From NCBI GenBank assembly GCA_017467905.1, contig JAFUKD010000028.1:1-64000 (forward strand): a stretch of 64,000 bases of DNA, in the 5' to 3' direction. The notes below the pieces were generated by a model. The model saw nothing but the letters and a program-made list of their open reading frames with translations. It was not told where the DNA came from and made no database searches. Origin of the DNA: Phascolarctobacterium sp. Its GTDB lineage: Bacteria > Bacillota > Negativicutes > Acidaminococcales > Acidaminococcaceae. Every line of letters starts with the position of its first letter. The stretch's first letter is position 1. This document shows positions 7,316 to 14,841 of this stretch, one piece after another. The position numbers and the translations under genes were made by a program.

Positions 7316-7827
7316 AATACGCGCTCCTTGGGCATTTTACCGCTGCTAATCAAACGGTTAGCAATAAATCTTTCGATTTTGCGATTGAAGCGGGTTAACC
7401 AATGCTCCGGACCACCAAGGGATTCGCACCAGATAACCGGATGACCGGAGAATTTTGCACCCAAAACGTCGGTCAACAATTGGTCGCCAATAAACAGGAT
7501 TTTGCCGCCACCCATACCTTGAGCAATTTTTTTATAGGACATGGGCAGGGGTTTAGCCGCACGCATAATGCAGCCCAAATTGGTTTGACGGATAATGGCT
7601 TTCATACGGTCGCCACCATTGTTGGTAATGAGGGCAACATTGATTCCTTGTTGATGCATATGACGGATCCAGGTCATCATGCGGGGACCAACCACAGTTT
7701 TATCATAGGGTATCATGGTGTTGTCTACATCCACAACGATTTTGTTATAGCCATTACGTTTCAACCATTTCGGAGAAAGATCATACAGGCTTTTGATTCT
7801 AAAATCGGGACAAAAATACTTTAACAT
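7312..7827 (-). CDS. yqeG: YqeG-family HAD phosphatase
   Basis: A 171-residue HAD superfamily IIIA phosphatase. VDVDNTMIPYD carries the catalytic Asp pair, ALITNNGGDRM is motif II, AAKPLP supplies the motif III Lys, and FIGDQLLTDVLGA is motif IV. YqeG proteins are found across Firmicutes, usually beside aroE/yqeH; the neighbourhood here is different. The yeast homologue GEP4 is a phosphatidylglycerophosphate phosphatase, so a membrane-lipid substrate is a reasonable inference and would suit an envelope operon. Overlaps the kinase stop by one base (TAATG). Confidence 0.92.
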   Translation of the reverse strand: MLKYFCPDFRIKSLYDLSPKWLKRNGYNKIVVDVDNTMIPYDKTVVGPRMMTWIRHMHQQGINVALITNNGGDRMKAIIRQTNLGCIMRAAKPLPMSYKKIAQGMGGGKILFIGDQLLTDVLGAKFSGHPVIWCESLGGPEHWLTRFNRKIERFIANRLISSGKMPKERVL

Positions 7828-9377
7828 TATACTACCTTATCCTTTGGAAATTTAATTTCAAATGTAGCGCCTTCGCCACACTCGCTTTTTACTACGGCTT
7901 GCGCGCCGTGCATGCGAATAATCTCTTTAGCAATGGCAAGTCCTAAGCCTGTACCGGGAACATTACGGCAGTGGGATTTATCCACCTTATAAAAACGCTC
8001 CCAAATAAAGGGAATGTCATCCGGGGGGATACCGGGACCTTCATCCTTAACAGTCAAAAGAACGGAGCCATCCTCCAATTTTTTCGCACCTAATGATACA
8101 ATACCATTTTCTGGCGAATATTTCAATGCGTTATCGCTTAAAATAAGTATTAACTGTACCATTTGGTCTCCATTGCCTAAAATTTTAATATTATCATCAG
8201 CATTTACGCTAAATTTTACGTGCTTTTCCGCACTCTTTATCATTAATTTTTCGGCAACGTTATGGATGATTACTGCCAAAGGTAACTCATCCATATTATG
8301 TTGAGAAATTTCATCACTTGCCTGCAAGCGACTAATATCCAACAATTCACGCACCATTCTTTCAAGACGGATGGTTTCTTCATTAATAAGCTTGCGATAA
8401 CGCTGTACAACCTCCGAGTCAGTTACCGTACCATCGTAAATTGCTTCATTGTAGCCACGAATGATGGTAACCGGTGTACGCAGTTCATGAGAAACATTCG
8501 CCACGAAATCACGACGCATTTTTTCTGTACGTTCCATCTTATTTACATAAGCGTTCAAATCACTGCCAAGGGAATTTAACGCCCTGCCAAGTTCTGCAAC
8601 CTCATCCTCGCCCTTTACCTCCACTCTCATGGAATAGTCACCAGATGCCATTGCCGTTGCGCTATCCTTCATGGTAAGCAAAGGCTTAATGATGCTCTTG
8701 GAAAACTTCTTTACTATAAATAAGCTGAAAATAAGGGCAACAAGCCCCAAAATAACGGTATAAATGTAAATATTGCGCAAAAACTTGTCGAAGCCGCTTA
8801 AGGGCTCCGTCATCAAGATTGCGCCTCTTACTTTGGTGATAGGGTCAATATAAGGCACACCTACCAAAATAACCTGCTCTTTATAATAAGGATGGAAAAT
8901 TTGTGACTTCACAGATTTCCCGGCGTAAATATCTTTTAAAATAAGCCTAATCTTATCAGAGATATTACCCCGTTTTACATCCTTATCTAAAAGCGCCATT
9001 CCCTCACTCTCAAGGTTGGTCATGGTATTACCTTCATCGAAAAAATAGCTCAAAGAGTCATCACTACTGCTGGACTTCCTACGATTAACATAGGAAGCCG
9101 CCAGCAGTCCGTAATTTTCGTCAAAAAGCCATATCCTTGCACCAACCAATCTGTCAACTGCAACAATATAACGGTAAAGGGTATCACGGTCATCCATGCG
9201 AATAAAATACTCTATGGTTTCAGCCATCTCGTGTCCCTTGTCAGCTAATTCATGTTCTTTAGTCTTAAAGAAGTAATCAGCAATAAGATAAGATATGCCT
9301 GCAGTAATACCCACTACTATTATGACGATTATCGTCATGAAATTGTACATGAGACGTGTACTGAGTGATTTTTTCAT
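7827..9377 (-). CDS. Membrane sensor histidine kinase
   Basis: A 516-residue kinase. A first membrane helix (about 13-35), an extracytoplasmic sensor region of roughly 165 residues, and a second helix (about 202-222) are followed by a HAMP segment, then HisKA with FVANVSHELRTPV (phosphorylated His near residue 295) and HATPase with SDNALKYS (N box), DEGPGIP (G1) and GTGLGLAIA (G2). Architecture resembles ResE/PhoR/WalK-type kinases; the signal is unknown. It begins immediately after the response regulator stop and is coupled to yqeG. With MurB and a D,D-dipeptidase in the same operon, cell-wall or envelope stress is the likeliest signal, but that is inference. Confidence 0.95.
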   Translation of the reverse strand: MKKSLSTRLMYNFMTIIVIIVVGITAGISYLIADYFFKTKEHELADKGHEMAETIEYFIRMDDRDTLYRYIVAVDRLVGARIWLFDENYGLLAASYVNRRKSSSSDDSLSYFFDEGNTMTNLESEGMALLDKDVKRGNISDKIRLILKDIYAGKSVKSQIFHPYYKEQVILVGVPYIDPITKVRGAILMTEPLSGFDKFLRNIYIYTVILGLVALIFSLFIVKKFSKSIIKPLLTMKDSATAMASGDYSMRVEVKGEDEVAELGRALNSLGSDLNAYVNKMERTEKMRRDFVANVSHELRTPVTIIRGYNEAIYDGTVTDSEVVQRYRKLINEETIRLERMVRELLDISRLQASDEISQHNMDELPLAVIIHNVAEKLMIKSAEKHVKFSVNADDNIKILGNGDQMVQLILILSDNALKYSPENGIVSLGAKKLEDGSVLLTVKDEGPGIPPDDIPFIWERFYKVDKSHCRNVPGTGLGLAIAKEIIRMHGAQAVVKSECGEGATFEIKFPKDKVV

Positions 9378-10076
9378 TTATTGTTCTTTTACCTCAAATT
9401 TATATCCCACACCCCAAATGGTGGTAATGTCCCATTTGGAATCAGCAGGGATATTCAATTTTTGTCTGATACGCTTAATATGGGTATCTACGGTACGGGT
9501 GTCACCATAGTAGGAGTAACCCCAGATTGTTTCCAGCAATTGATTTCTGGAGAAGGCTTTACCGGGATTGGAAGCCAAGCACCACAAAAGCTCCATCTCT
9601 TTAGTAGTAAAGGTCATCTTATGACCAAAGGCAGTTACCAGGTACTCATCCATATCAACAATAAGACCATCATAGGTAATGCGGGAAGCATCGCCTTTCT
9701 TTTCCTGAGTACCGGAACGACGCAGCACCGCTTTTACGCGAGCCACAACTTCACGAGAGTTAAAGGGTTTTGTGATGTAGTCATCTGCACCAATTTCCAA
9801 GCCTGCAATACGGTCATCGTCTTCATCCTTGGCGGTTACCATGATAATAGGCAGGTCCGTCATCTTGCGAACTTGCTTGCATACTTCGATGCCATCCAAT
9901 ACCGGCATCATAATATCCAGCAGCAAAATGTCGGGCTTTTCAGATTGCACCTTCAAAATAGCAGCTGCACCATCTTCCGCTTCGATTACTTCAAAATTTT
10001 CTTTTTCAAAGTAAATGCGTAAGATCTCTCTGATTTGAGCTTCATCGTCGGCGATTAAAATTTTTTGTTTATTCAT
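9378..10076 (-). CDS. OmpR-family response regulator
   Basis: Partner of the adjacent kinase. Receiver domain with ADDEAQ acidic pocket, LLLDIMMP phospho-Asp, and ITKPF Lys; then an OmpR/PhoB winged helix with FTTKEMELL, GYSYYGDTRTVDTHIKRIR recognition segment and TIWGVGYKFE. I start at ATG 10076 because GGGGTGAT precedes it; an upstream in-frame extension lacks a binding site and does not resemble a receiver. First gene of the seven-gene operon ending with murB, so it probably autoregulates the whole set. Confidence 0.95.
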   Translation of the reverse strand: MNKQKILIADDEAQIREILRIYFEKENFEVIEAEDGAAAILKVQSEKPDILLLDIMMPVLDGIEVCKQVRKMTDLPIIMVTAKDEDDDRIAGLEIGADDYITKPFNSREVVARVKAVLRRSGTQEKKGDASRITYDGLIVDMDEYLVTAFGHKMTFTTKEMELLWCLASNPGKAFSRNQLLETIWGYSYYGDTRTVDTHIKRIRQKLNIPADSKWDITTIWGVGYKFEVKEQ

Positions 10077-10107
10077 AATATCACCCCTGACACTATAATC
10101 TATAGCT

Positions 10108-10136
10108 ATTATAGCATAATGCAACCTTTATACACG
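10108..10136 (-). promoter_or_regulatory. Putative promoter of the two-component/envelope operon
   Basis: An extended -10 (TGcTATAAT, core 10108-10113) lies about 30 bases before the response-regulator start. No good -35 is found at 17 bases (CGTGTA, 10131-10136), which would fit activator dependence. AT-rich inverted sequence (CTATAATCTATAGCTATTATAG) around 10093-10114, one base over my quoting limit in full, offers a possible binding site. Confidence 0.5.
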
Positions 10137-10256
10137 ACGTTCACAAAAGATTTACATAATTATACCAACAAATCCACAAACTAACGTCAAAACGGTTTCT
10201 TTGGCAAATTAACTGTAAATTACTTTACAATTTCTTGTCAACGCCTTGTAATTTTA

Positions 10257-11180
10257 TTATTTGTCGTGCAGTAAATAACGCTGCAGCATCTTGTTAAATT
10301 CCCATGCTCCCTTGTCATCATAGGTATCAAACTGGTTCATGATAGCGTCAATCTCATCAGCGTAATGGACAATGAAGGCTTCCTTAGTAGCGCAAGCCAC
10401 AGGAGACCCCTTATCGTTTTCCCCGTGATGAGACAAAAGAATATGCTGTAGCTGTTCCAAGCGGGCAGCAGGCAGCTTCAATTTGGCAGCAGCTTCCTGC
10501 ACCATCATTACAGACATTGCAATATGCCCCAGCAGACGACCTTCATTGGTATAAGGGAAGCCAATCTGAGAAGAAATCTCACGCAGCTTACCAATGTCGT
10601 GCAATAGAGCACCGGTTACAACCAAATCCTTATCTACATTACCAATCTGCTCTGCCAAGGCAATAGCTATTCCCGCCACATCAACGGAATGCTGCAGCAG
10701 GCCGCCAATATAAGCGTGGTGCATACGCATCCCAGCAGGGTTCATAATAAATTTATCATAAACGTTTCCGCTGAAGATAGTTTCCAAAAGAGCACGCAAG
10801 CCAGGATTGCGTACCGTCTTAATTAAGTTCTGCAAACGGGTAACATACTCTTGCTCGTTAAAATTACCTTTGGGCAGCAAATTAGTAATATCATCTTCCG
10901 GCAGCAGGTTGTCAAATTTTTGTACCACCACCTGCAACGCCATATCATTAGAAAATTTATTGATGTCCACTGCGCCGCTCACCATAAAGGCTTCTGCGCC
11001 TTCCATCTGGCGCAGCTTATCCACCAGGCTGGCTTCAAAGCAGATAAACGCAACCCTGCCACTGTTATCTTCTAATATGCCGCGGGCAAACACACCGCCA
11101 TTGGAAGAATTGCCTATCTTTTGTACTCTCACTAACGCAGGCTGAATAATTTTGACACCTGCCTTGAAATCTTTAATCAT
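10257..11180 (-). CDS. yhaM: 3'-5' exoribonuclease YhaM family protein (OB fold plus HD domain)
   Basis: N-terminal OB-fold (about residues 15-95; GRVAFICFEAS) followed by an HD phosphohydrolase domain from about residue 155: MHHAYIGGLLQHS and GALLHDIGK hold the metal-binding His/Asp pairs, with LSHHGEN further on. This order is that of YhaM, a Mn-dependent exoribonuclease acting on short RNA and some DNA in Firmicutes. Length 307 agrees. It is the third gene of trmK-nif3-yhaM, with an 18-base gap to nif3. About 120 bases downstream hold nothing recognisable. Confidence 0.92.
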   Translation of the reverse strand: MIKDFKAGVKIIQPALVRVQKIGNSSNGGVFARGILEDNSGRVAFICFEASLVDKLRQMEGAEAFMVSGAVDINKFSNDMALQVVVQKFDNLLPEDDITNLLPKGNFNEQEYVTRLQNLIKTVRNPGLRALLETIFSGNVYDKFIMNPAGMRMHHAYIGGLLQHSVDVAGIAIALAEQIGNVDKDLVVTGALLHDIGKLREISSQIGFPYTNEGRLLGHIAMSVMMVQEAAAKLKLPAARLEQLQHILLSHHGENDKGSPVACATKEAFIVHYADEIDAIMNQFDTYDDKGAWEFNKMLQRYLLHDK

Positions 11181-11198
11181 ATTTTCACCTGCTTATAA

Positions 11199-11978
11199 CT
11201 ACATATGACGCAGCAGCAAGCTTTCCTTAGCTACGTTCACAACTGCATCTATCTCACGTTCCACAAGGCGCAAGGATAAACGATCTGCCAGCTTATCAAG
11301 CACGGGCAGCTCCGTAGGCTGGTGTCCTGCATCAATAATATTCAAACCACTGAACACCGCTTCCTGGGCACTGTGGTACTTAACATCACCTGTTACCAAG
11401 GTATCTGCCCCTTTAGCTAAGGCAAGCTGAATTAGGTCACTGCCTGCGCCACCGCAAACCGCAACCCTGCATACAGCCTTCCCCGCATCGCCAACGGCAA
11501 CGTAATCTGCCTTCAAAGCACCCTTTACAAACAGAGCATATTCTGCTAAAGAGGTTGCTTCCACAGTACCAATGCGCCCCAAGCCATTACTTTCATCTAA
11601 AACATCACTGTTTTCCAGCTTCAAAAGCTTCGCCAGCACATCATTGACACCAGCACTTACACAGTCAAGGTTGGTATGAGCGCTATAAACAGCAATACCA
11701 CGCTCTGCCAAGGTAAGCAGTAAATCCTGTTGCCAGTCGTTATCTACAACACGCTTCAGCCTTTTGAAGATTGCAGGGTGATGGGTAATAATTAAATCTG
11801 CCTTCTGAGCTACAGCCTGCTCTACAACTTCCTTGGTCAAATCCAACGCCAGCAAAATTTTCTTAACAGTCTTGGCCTTACGACCAAGCATAAAACCAAC
11901 ATTATCCCAATCCTCTGCCAGGGAAGAAGGCATAAGCTCTTCTAATATTTCTACCAAATCATTTACAGTTGCAAGCAT
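11199..11978 (-). CDS. Nif3-like dinuclear metal center protein
   Basis: Matches the Nif3/YqfO family: AEDWDNVGFMLG at the N-terminus, ITHHPAIFKRLK with metal-binding His, AHTNLDCVSAGVNDVLA in the middle, and late VTGDVKYHSAQEA. The family forms hexameric rings with two metals per subunit; GTP-cyclohydrolase-like roles have been suggested but function is unsettled. I start at ATG 11978, where GGAGG lies eight bases upstream; this overlaps the end of trmK by 20 bases, a common trmK-nif3 arrangement in Firmicutes. At about 260 residues it lacks the inserted PII-like domain of the long form. Confidence 0.9.
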   Translation of the reverse strand: MLATVNDLVEILEELMPSSLAEDWDNVGFMLGRKAKTVKKILLALDLTKEVVEQAVAQKADLIITHHPAIFKRLKRVVDNDWQQDLLLTLAERGIAVYSAHTNLDCVSAGVNDVLAKLLKLENSDVLDESNGLGRIGTVEATSLAEYALFVKGALKADYVAVGDAGKAVCRVAVCGGAGSDLIQLALAKGADTLVTGDVKYHSAQEAVFSGLNIIDAGHQPTELPVLDKLADRLSLRLVEREIDAVVNVAKESLLLRHM

Positions 11979-12657
11979 CTGCCAACGCCTCCAATTCCTG
12001 CACCAATTTTTCCCAAGCAAGATACTTTGTACTTTCCCTTGCCTGTTGGCTTTTTCCCATATTGCTCAAAAGCTTTTTATAGCTACCAATCTGACGGGCA
12101 AACTGCCTTGTCAGCAAAGGATGCTTATCTGCTATAAGCTTTGGTCCAATTTCGTACTCCGCCTCTGAAAAGCTTGGACTTTCGCCACGTTCAGCTGCGA
12201 TAATTTCGTACAAGTGACGTCCATCTGCAACTAAATCTTCTGCAACGATGCACCAGCCGTTTTGACACAGCCACTTGCGCAAGGATGCAGCACCTGCCAT
12301 TGGCTGCAGTACCAAACGCTTTGCTACTACCGCCAAAGACATATCCGCCATTAAAATCTCTATCATAGTAGAGGCTCCCATTCCGGCAATGGCAATACAT
12401 TCTGCTTCGTCAGCCTGCAATACCTTTAAGCCACTGCCCAAACGCACCTCAACCTTGCCTTTCATACCATGCATGGACACAGTGTTCTTAGCAGCAAGGC
12501 AGGGGCCTTCAGCAATATCTCCGGCAATGGCAGAAGTAATCTTCCCCTGCTCCAACAGCCATACGGGCAAATAAGCATGGTCAGTACCAATATCTGCTAA
12601 AACGCAGCCTACCAGAACAAGCTTGCCAATAGCTTCTAATCTATCTCCAATGTTCAT
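11959..12657 (-). CDS. trmK: tRNA (adenine(22)-N(1))-methyltransferase
   Basis: SAM-dependent methylase that makes m1A22 in some tRNAs. Signatures: VADIGTDHAYLPVWL-type motif I (here VLADIGTDHAYLP), AGDIAEGPCLAA, and IAIAGMGASTMIEIL. Length 232 is typical. First gene of the operon; a TATAAT at 12693-12698 with a TTTTCA-like -35 17 bases upstream lies in front of it, and a terminator for the ribosomal-protein operon separates it from rplT. Confidence 0.94.
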   Translation of the reverse strand: MNIGDRLEAIGKLVLVGCVLADIGTDHAYLPVWLLEQGKITSAIAGDIAEGPCLAAKNTVSMHGMKGKVEVRLGSGLKVLQADEAECIAIAGMGASTMIEILMADMSLAVVAKRLVLQPMAGAASLRKWLCQNGWCIVAEDLVADGRHLYEIIAAERGESPSFSEAEYEIGPKLIADKHPLLTRQFARQIGSYKKLLSNMGKSQQARESTKYLAWEKLVQELEALADACNCK

Positions 12658-12721
12658 AGTGCCTCCAGATTATGCTCAAATTTTAACAGCTTATTATAAC
12701 ACTTTTTGTATGGTTTGAAAA

Positions 12722-12756
12722 TAGAAAAGACCATTCCCTTTCGAGAACGGTCTTTA
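12722..12756 (-). terminator. Terminator of infC-rpmI-rplT
   Basis: Stem AAAGACCaTTC/GAACGGTCTTT around 12726-12755 with a T-rich stretch following on the minus strand. Confidence 0.85.
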
Positions 12757-12766
12757 GAATTTAAAA

Positions 12767-13120
12767 TTAGAGAGCAGCTTTAGCAGTTTCTACCAATTTA
12801 GCAAAGGTAGCTGCATCATAGATAGCCATGTCAGCCAAAACTTTGCGGTTCATTTCGATACCTGCTTTTGCCAAACCGTTGATGAAACGGCTGTAGCTCA
12901 TGCCGTTAGCACGGGTTGCAGCGTTGATACGAGCAATCCACAGACGACGGAATTCGCGTTTTTTAACGCGACGGTCACGACGTGCATAGGACAGTGCTTT
13001 CATTACGGTTTCATTAGCTTTTTTGAATTGTTTGGATTTAGCACCACGATAGCCTTTAGCTAATTTCAGAATGTGTTTATGACGGCGGTGTGCAGTAACG
13101 CCAACTTTAATTCTTGCCAT
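12767..13120 (-). CDS. rplT: 50S ribosomal protein L20
   Basis: 117 residues, highly basic, with [20 protein letters not shown] at the start and the [19 protein letters not shown] core that is nearly invariant in L20. Binds 23S rRNA early in 50S assembly and, in Firmicutes, represses its own operon by binding the infC leader. Follows rpmI by 27 bases. Confidence 0.99.
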   Translation of the reverse strand: MARIKVGVTAHRRHKHILKLAKGYRGAKSKQFKKANETVMKALSYARRDRRVKKREFRRLWIARINAATRANGMSYSRFINGLAKAGIEMNRKVLADMAIYDAATFAKLVETAKAAL

Positions 13121-13147
13121 TGTTTGTATCCTCCTTTAATCTCTTGC

Positions 13148-13345
13148 TTATGCGTAGGGCAGCATTTTTGCTACGTGTTCATGGTCAGCTTTATGTACTA
13201 AAGCAGCTTTGCGCAGATTTCTCTTACGTGCAGGAGATTTATGTTCGAGAATGTGGCTCTTGAAGTTTTTAAAATGTTTGAATTCACCAGAAGCAGTTTT
13301 TTTGAAGCGTTTCGCAGCAGCTCTGCGAGTTTTCATTTTCGGCAT
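13148..13345 (-). CDS. rpmI: 50S ribosomal protein L35
   Basis: 65 residues: [20 protein letters not shown] is the classical L35 start, with [15 protein letters not shown] in the middle. Middle gene of infC-rpmI-rplT; GGAGGA precedes the ATG. Confidence 0.99.
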   Translation of the reverse strand: MPKMKTRRAAAKRFKKTASGEFKHFKNFKSHILEHKSPARKRNLRKAALVHKADHEHVAKMLPYA

Positions 13346-13359
13346 TGTAATGTCCTCCT

Positions 13360-13878
13360 CTATTTGCTGGGTTTAGGCGCAACAATCATAATCATGTTTT
13401 TGCCTTCTAATTTTGGCACTCTTTCAACGATAGCCATGTCTTTAAGCTGCTCAGCCATTTTATTCAGCAGCACTTCACCAAGTTCAGGATGGGAAAGTTC
13501 ACGACCACGGAACATAATGGTAACTTTAACCTTGTCACCATCTTCCAAGAAGCGAACTGCATTCTTGAACTTAACATTGAAGTCATGTTCTTCGATACCG
13601 GGACGAAGTTTTACTTCTTTAATATCAAAGGTTTTTTGTTTCTTACGGGCTTCTTTTTCACGTTTTTGCTGCTCGTAACGATACTTGCCGTAATCCATAA
13701 TTCGGCATACAGGCGGTTTCGCGGTAGGAGCAATTTCTACTAAATCCAGATGTTGTTCTGCTGCAAGTTTAAGAGCATCACGGCTGGACATAATACCAAG
13801 CTGTTCGCCCCCATCTGCAATAACACGTACTTCGCGCGCACGAATCTCTTCATTGATACGCAAGTCTTCTTTGCCTAT
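13360..13878 (-). CDS. infC: Translation initiation factor IF-3 (non-AUG start)
   Basis: IF-3 binds the 30S subunit and proofreads the start codon. The [13 protein letters not shown]-like start ([14 protein letters not shown]), [19 protein letters not shown] linker and the C-terminal domain are all present. No ATG exists at the right place. The strong site GGAGGTG is seven bases before an ATA (13876-13878), giving [12 protein letters not shown]; an ATT two codons earlier is too close and a TTG at 13863 too far. AUA or AUU initiation is known for infC in other bacteria and lets IF-3 limit its own translation. First gene of the operon, behind a leader with an attenuator. Confidence 0.95.
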   Translation of the reverse strand: MGKEDLRINEEIRAREVRVIADGGEQLGIMSSRDALKLAAEQHLDLVEIAPTAKPPVCRIMDYGKYRYEQQKREKEARKKQKTFDIKEVKLRPGIEEHDFNVKFKNAVRFLEDGDKVKVTIMFRGRELSHPELGEVLLNKMAEQLKDMAIVERVPKLEGKNMIMIVAPKPSK

Positions 13879-13892
13879 GACAATTCACCTCC

Positions 13893-14017
13893 ACGTCCTT
13901 TAGAACGCTAACTAAAATAAAAAGCGGGCAGATTAAAATCCACCCGCGAAAATATCATATCCAACCCTGTCGAGTAATGACCGCAAGGTGAGAAGCGAGT
14001 GGCTTCTGCTTTGTTAC
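13893..14017 (-). ncRNA. infC-operon leader with attenuator (L20-leader type)
   Basis: Between the promoter and infC the minus-strand transcript holds about 120 bases ending in a Rho-independent terminator: GCGGG..GATT/AATC..CCCGC (13924-13947) followed by TTTTTATTTT. Upstream, the segment with CTCGCTTCTCACCTTGCGG resembles the conserved 5' part of Firmicute infC leaders. In B. subtilis L20 binds such a leader to cause early termination; I infer the same here. Confidence 0.75.
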
Positions 14018-14023
14018 TGGATT

Positions 14024-14052
14024 ATGATACCACAATGTTCAGTTTGTGTCAA
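14024..14052 (-). promoter_or_regulatory. Promoter of infC-rpmI-rplT
   Basis: TTGACA (14047-14052), 17-base spacer, TATCAT (14024-14029). It begins four bases after the ferritin stop codon. Confidence 0.85.
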
Positions 14053-14055
14053 CTA

Positions 14056-14541
14056 TTATTTTCTTGCACCCAGTTGACCATCTACTACGAACAAGCCGTT
14101 CATGTTATCGCCAACCATTGCCAATCTATCAACGATGTCTCTGGTTTGGTCTTCTTCTTCAACTTGTTCATCAATGAACCAGTGCAAGTGAGTCATAGCT
14201 GCGTAATCTTTTTCTTCCATAGCAACTTCATACATAGCATGAATGCGGCTGGTTACATATTTTTCGTGTTCCAAAGCTTTCTTGAACACTTCCAACGGAG
14301 TACCGAATTCTGCCGGCGGTGCATCAATTTGCAAAAGTTCCGGTTTCACGCCACGTTCTTGCATGAATTTAGCCAGACGGAAAGCATGTTCACGTTCTTC
14401 TTCATATTGCAGGCGCATCCAATGTGCCATACCTTTAAAGTTTTGGTCTTCCAAATAGAGACTCATTGCCAGATACATATATGCGGAATAAAGCTCAGCT
14501 TGTACTTGATCGTTAAATACTTTGTAAACCTTGTTATTCAT
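14056..14541 (-). CDS. ftnA: Ferritin (non-haem, FtnA type)
   Basis: 161 residues forming the four-helix ferritin fold. Ferroxidase-centre residues are recognisable: QAELYSAYMYLAM (Glu near 17), YEEEREHAFRLAKFM (Glu-x-x-His near 50-53), and EVAMEEKDYAAMTHLHWFIDEQVEEE (Glu near 94 and Gln-x-x-Glu late). The shell stores iron and limits Fenton chemistry. No haem-ligand Met typical of bacterioferritin is evident. It has its own strong promoter at 14588-14616 and stands between the infC operon and thrS as a single gene. Confidence 0.97.
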   Translation of the reverse strand: MNNKVYKVFNDQVQAELYSAYMYLAMSLYLEDQNFKGMAHWMRLQYEEEREHAFRLAKFMQERGVKPELLQIDAPPAEFGTPLEVFKKALEHEKYVTSRIHAMYEVAMEEKDYAAMTHLHWFIDEQVEEEDQTRDIVDRLAMVGDNMNGLFVVDGQLGARK

Positions 14542-14587
14542 AATATTTCCTCCTTATAGCCTAACCCATAGGCTTCTTGTTGAATTC

Positions 14588-14616
14588 ATTATAACATCTT
14601 CGCCAAAACTTTTCAA
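14588..14616 (-). promoter_or_regulatory. Ferritin promoter
   Basis: TTGAAA (14611-14616), 17-base spacer, TATAAT (14588-14593), then a roughly 45-base leader and AAGGAGG before the ATG. The leader contains a short stem (GCCTA-acc-cataGGC type, near 14558-14572). Confidence 0.85.
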
Positions 14617-14798
14617 TAATAATTATTTGTTGTTTTTGTGAACTCTTTTCTTTTTTGACAAGGAGTTTTTGAAATCGGAACATTCTTCCTGAAATCGAAA
14701 GCTTCCCTGGCAAACCAGAATCATACATTCCACAATTAAAAGTCATCTTCCAAAATGGAGTGCTTCTTTCCCAATTCAAAAGCTTTTTGCAAATTAGC

Positions 14799-14829
14799 AC
14801 AAGAGCTGCCCAACACGAGCAGCTCTTGT
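14799..14829 (-). terminator. Terminator-like hairpin after thrS
   Basis: Perfect 11-bp stem ACAAGAGCTGC/GCAGCTCTTGT (14799-14809 with 14819-14829). The T tract after it on the minus strand is weak. Confidence 0.65.
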
Positions 14830-14841
14830 AAAAATCAACTA

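Noticed and set aside
8021-8028. G6 run (C6 on the coding strand) in the sensor kinase gene
   Set aside because: It encodes the normal Pro-Pro of the GPGIPPDD G1 box, so it needs no phase-variation explanation.
14561-14800. Minus-strand 79-codon frame upstream of ferritin
   Set aside because: It overlaps the strong ferritin promoter and the thrS terminator and has no family features.
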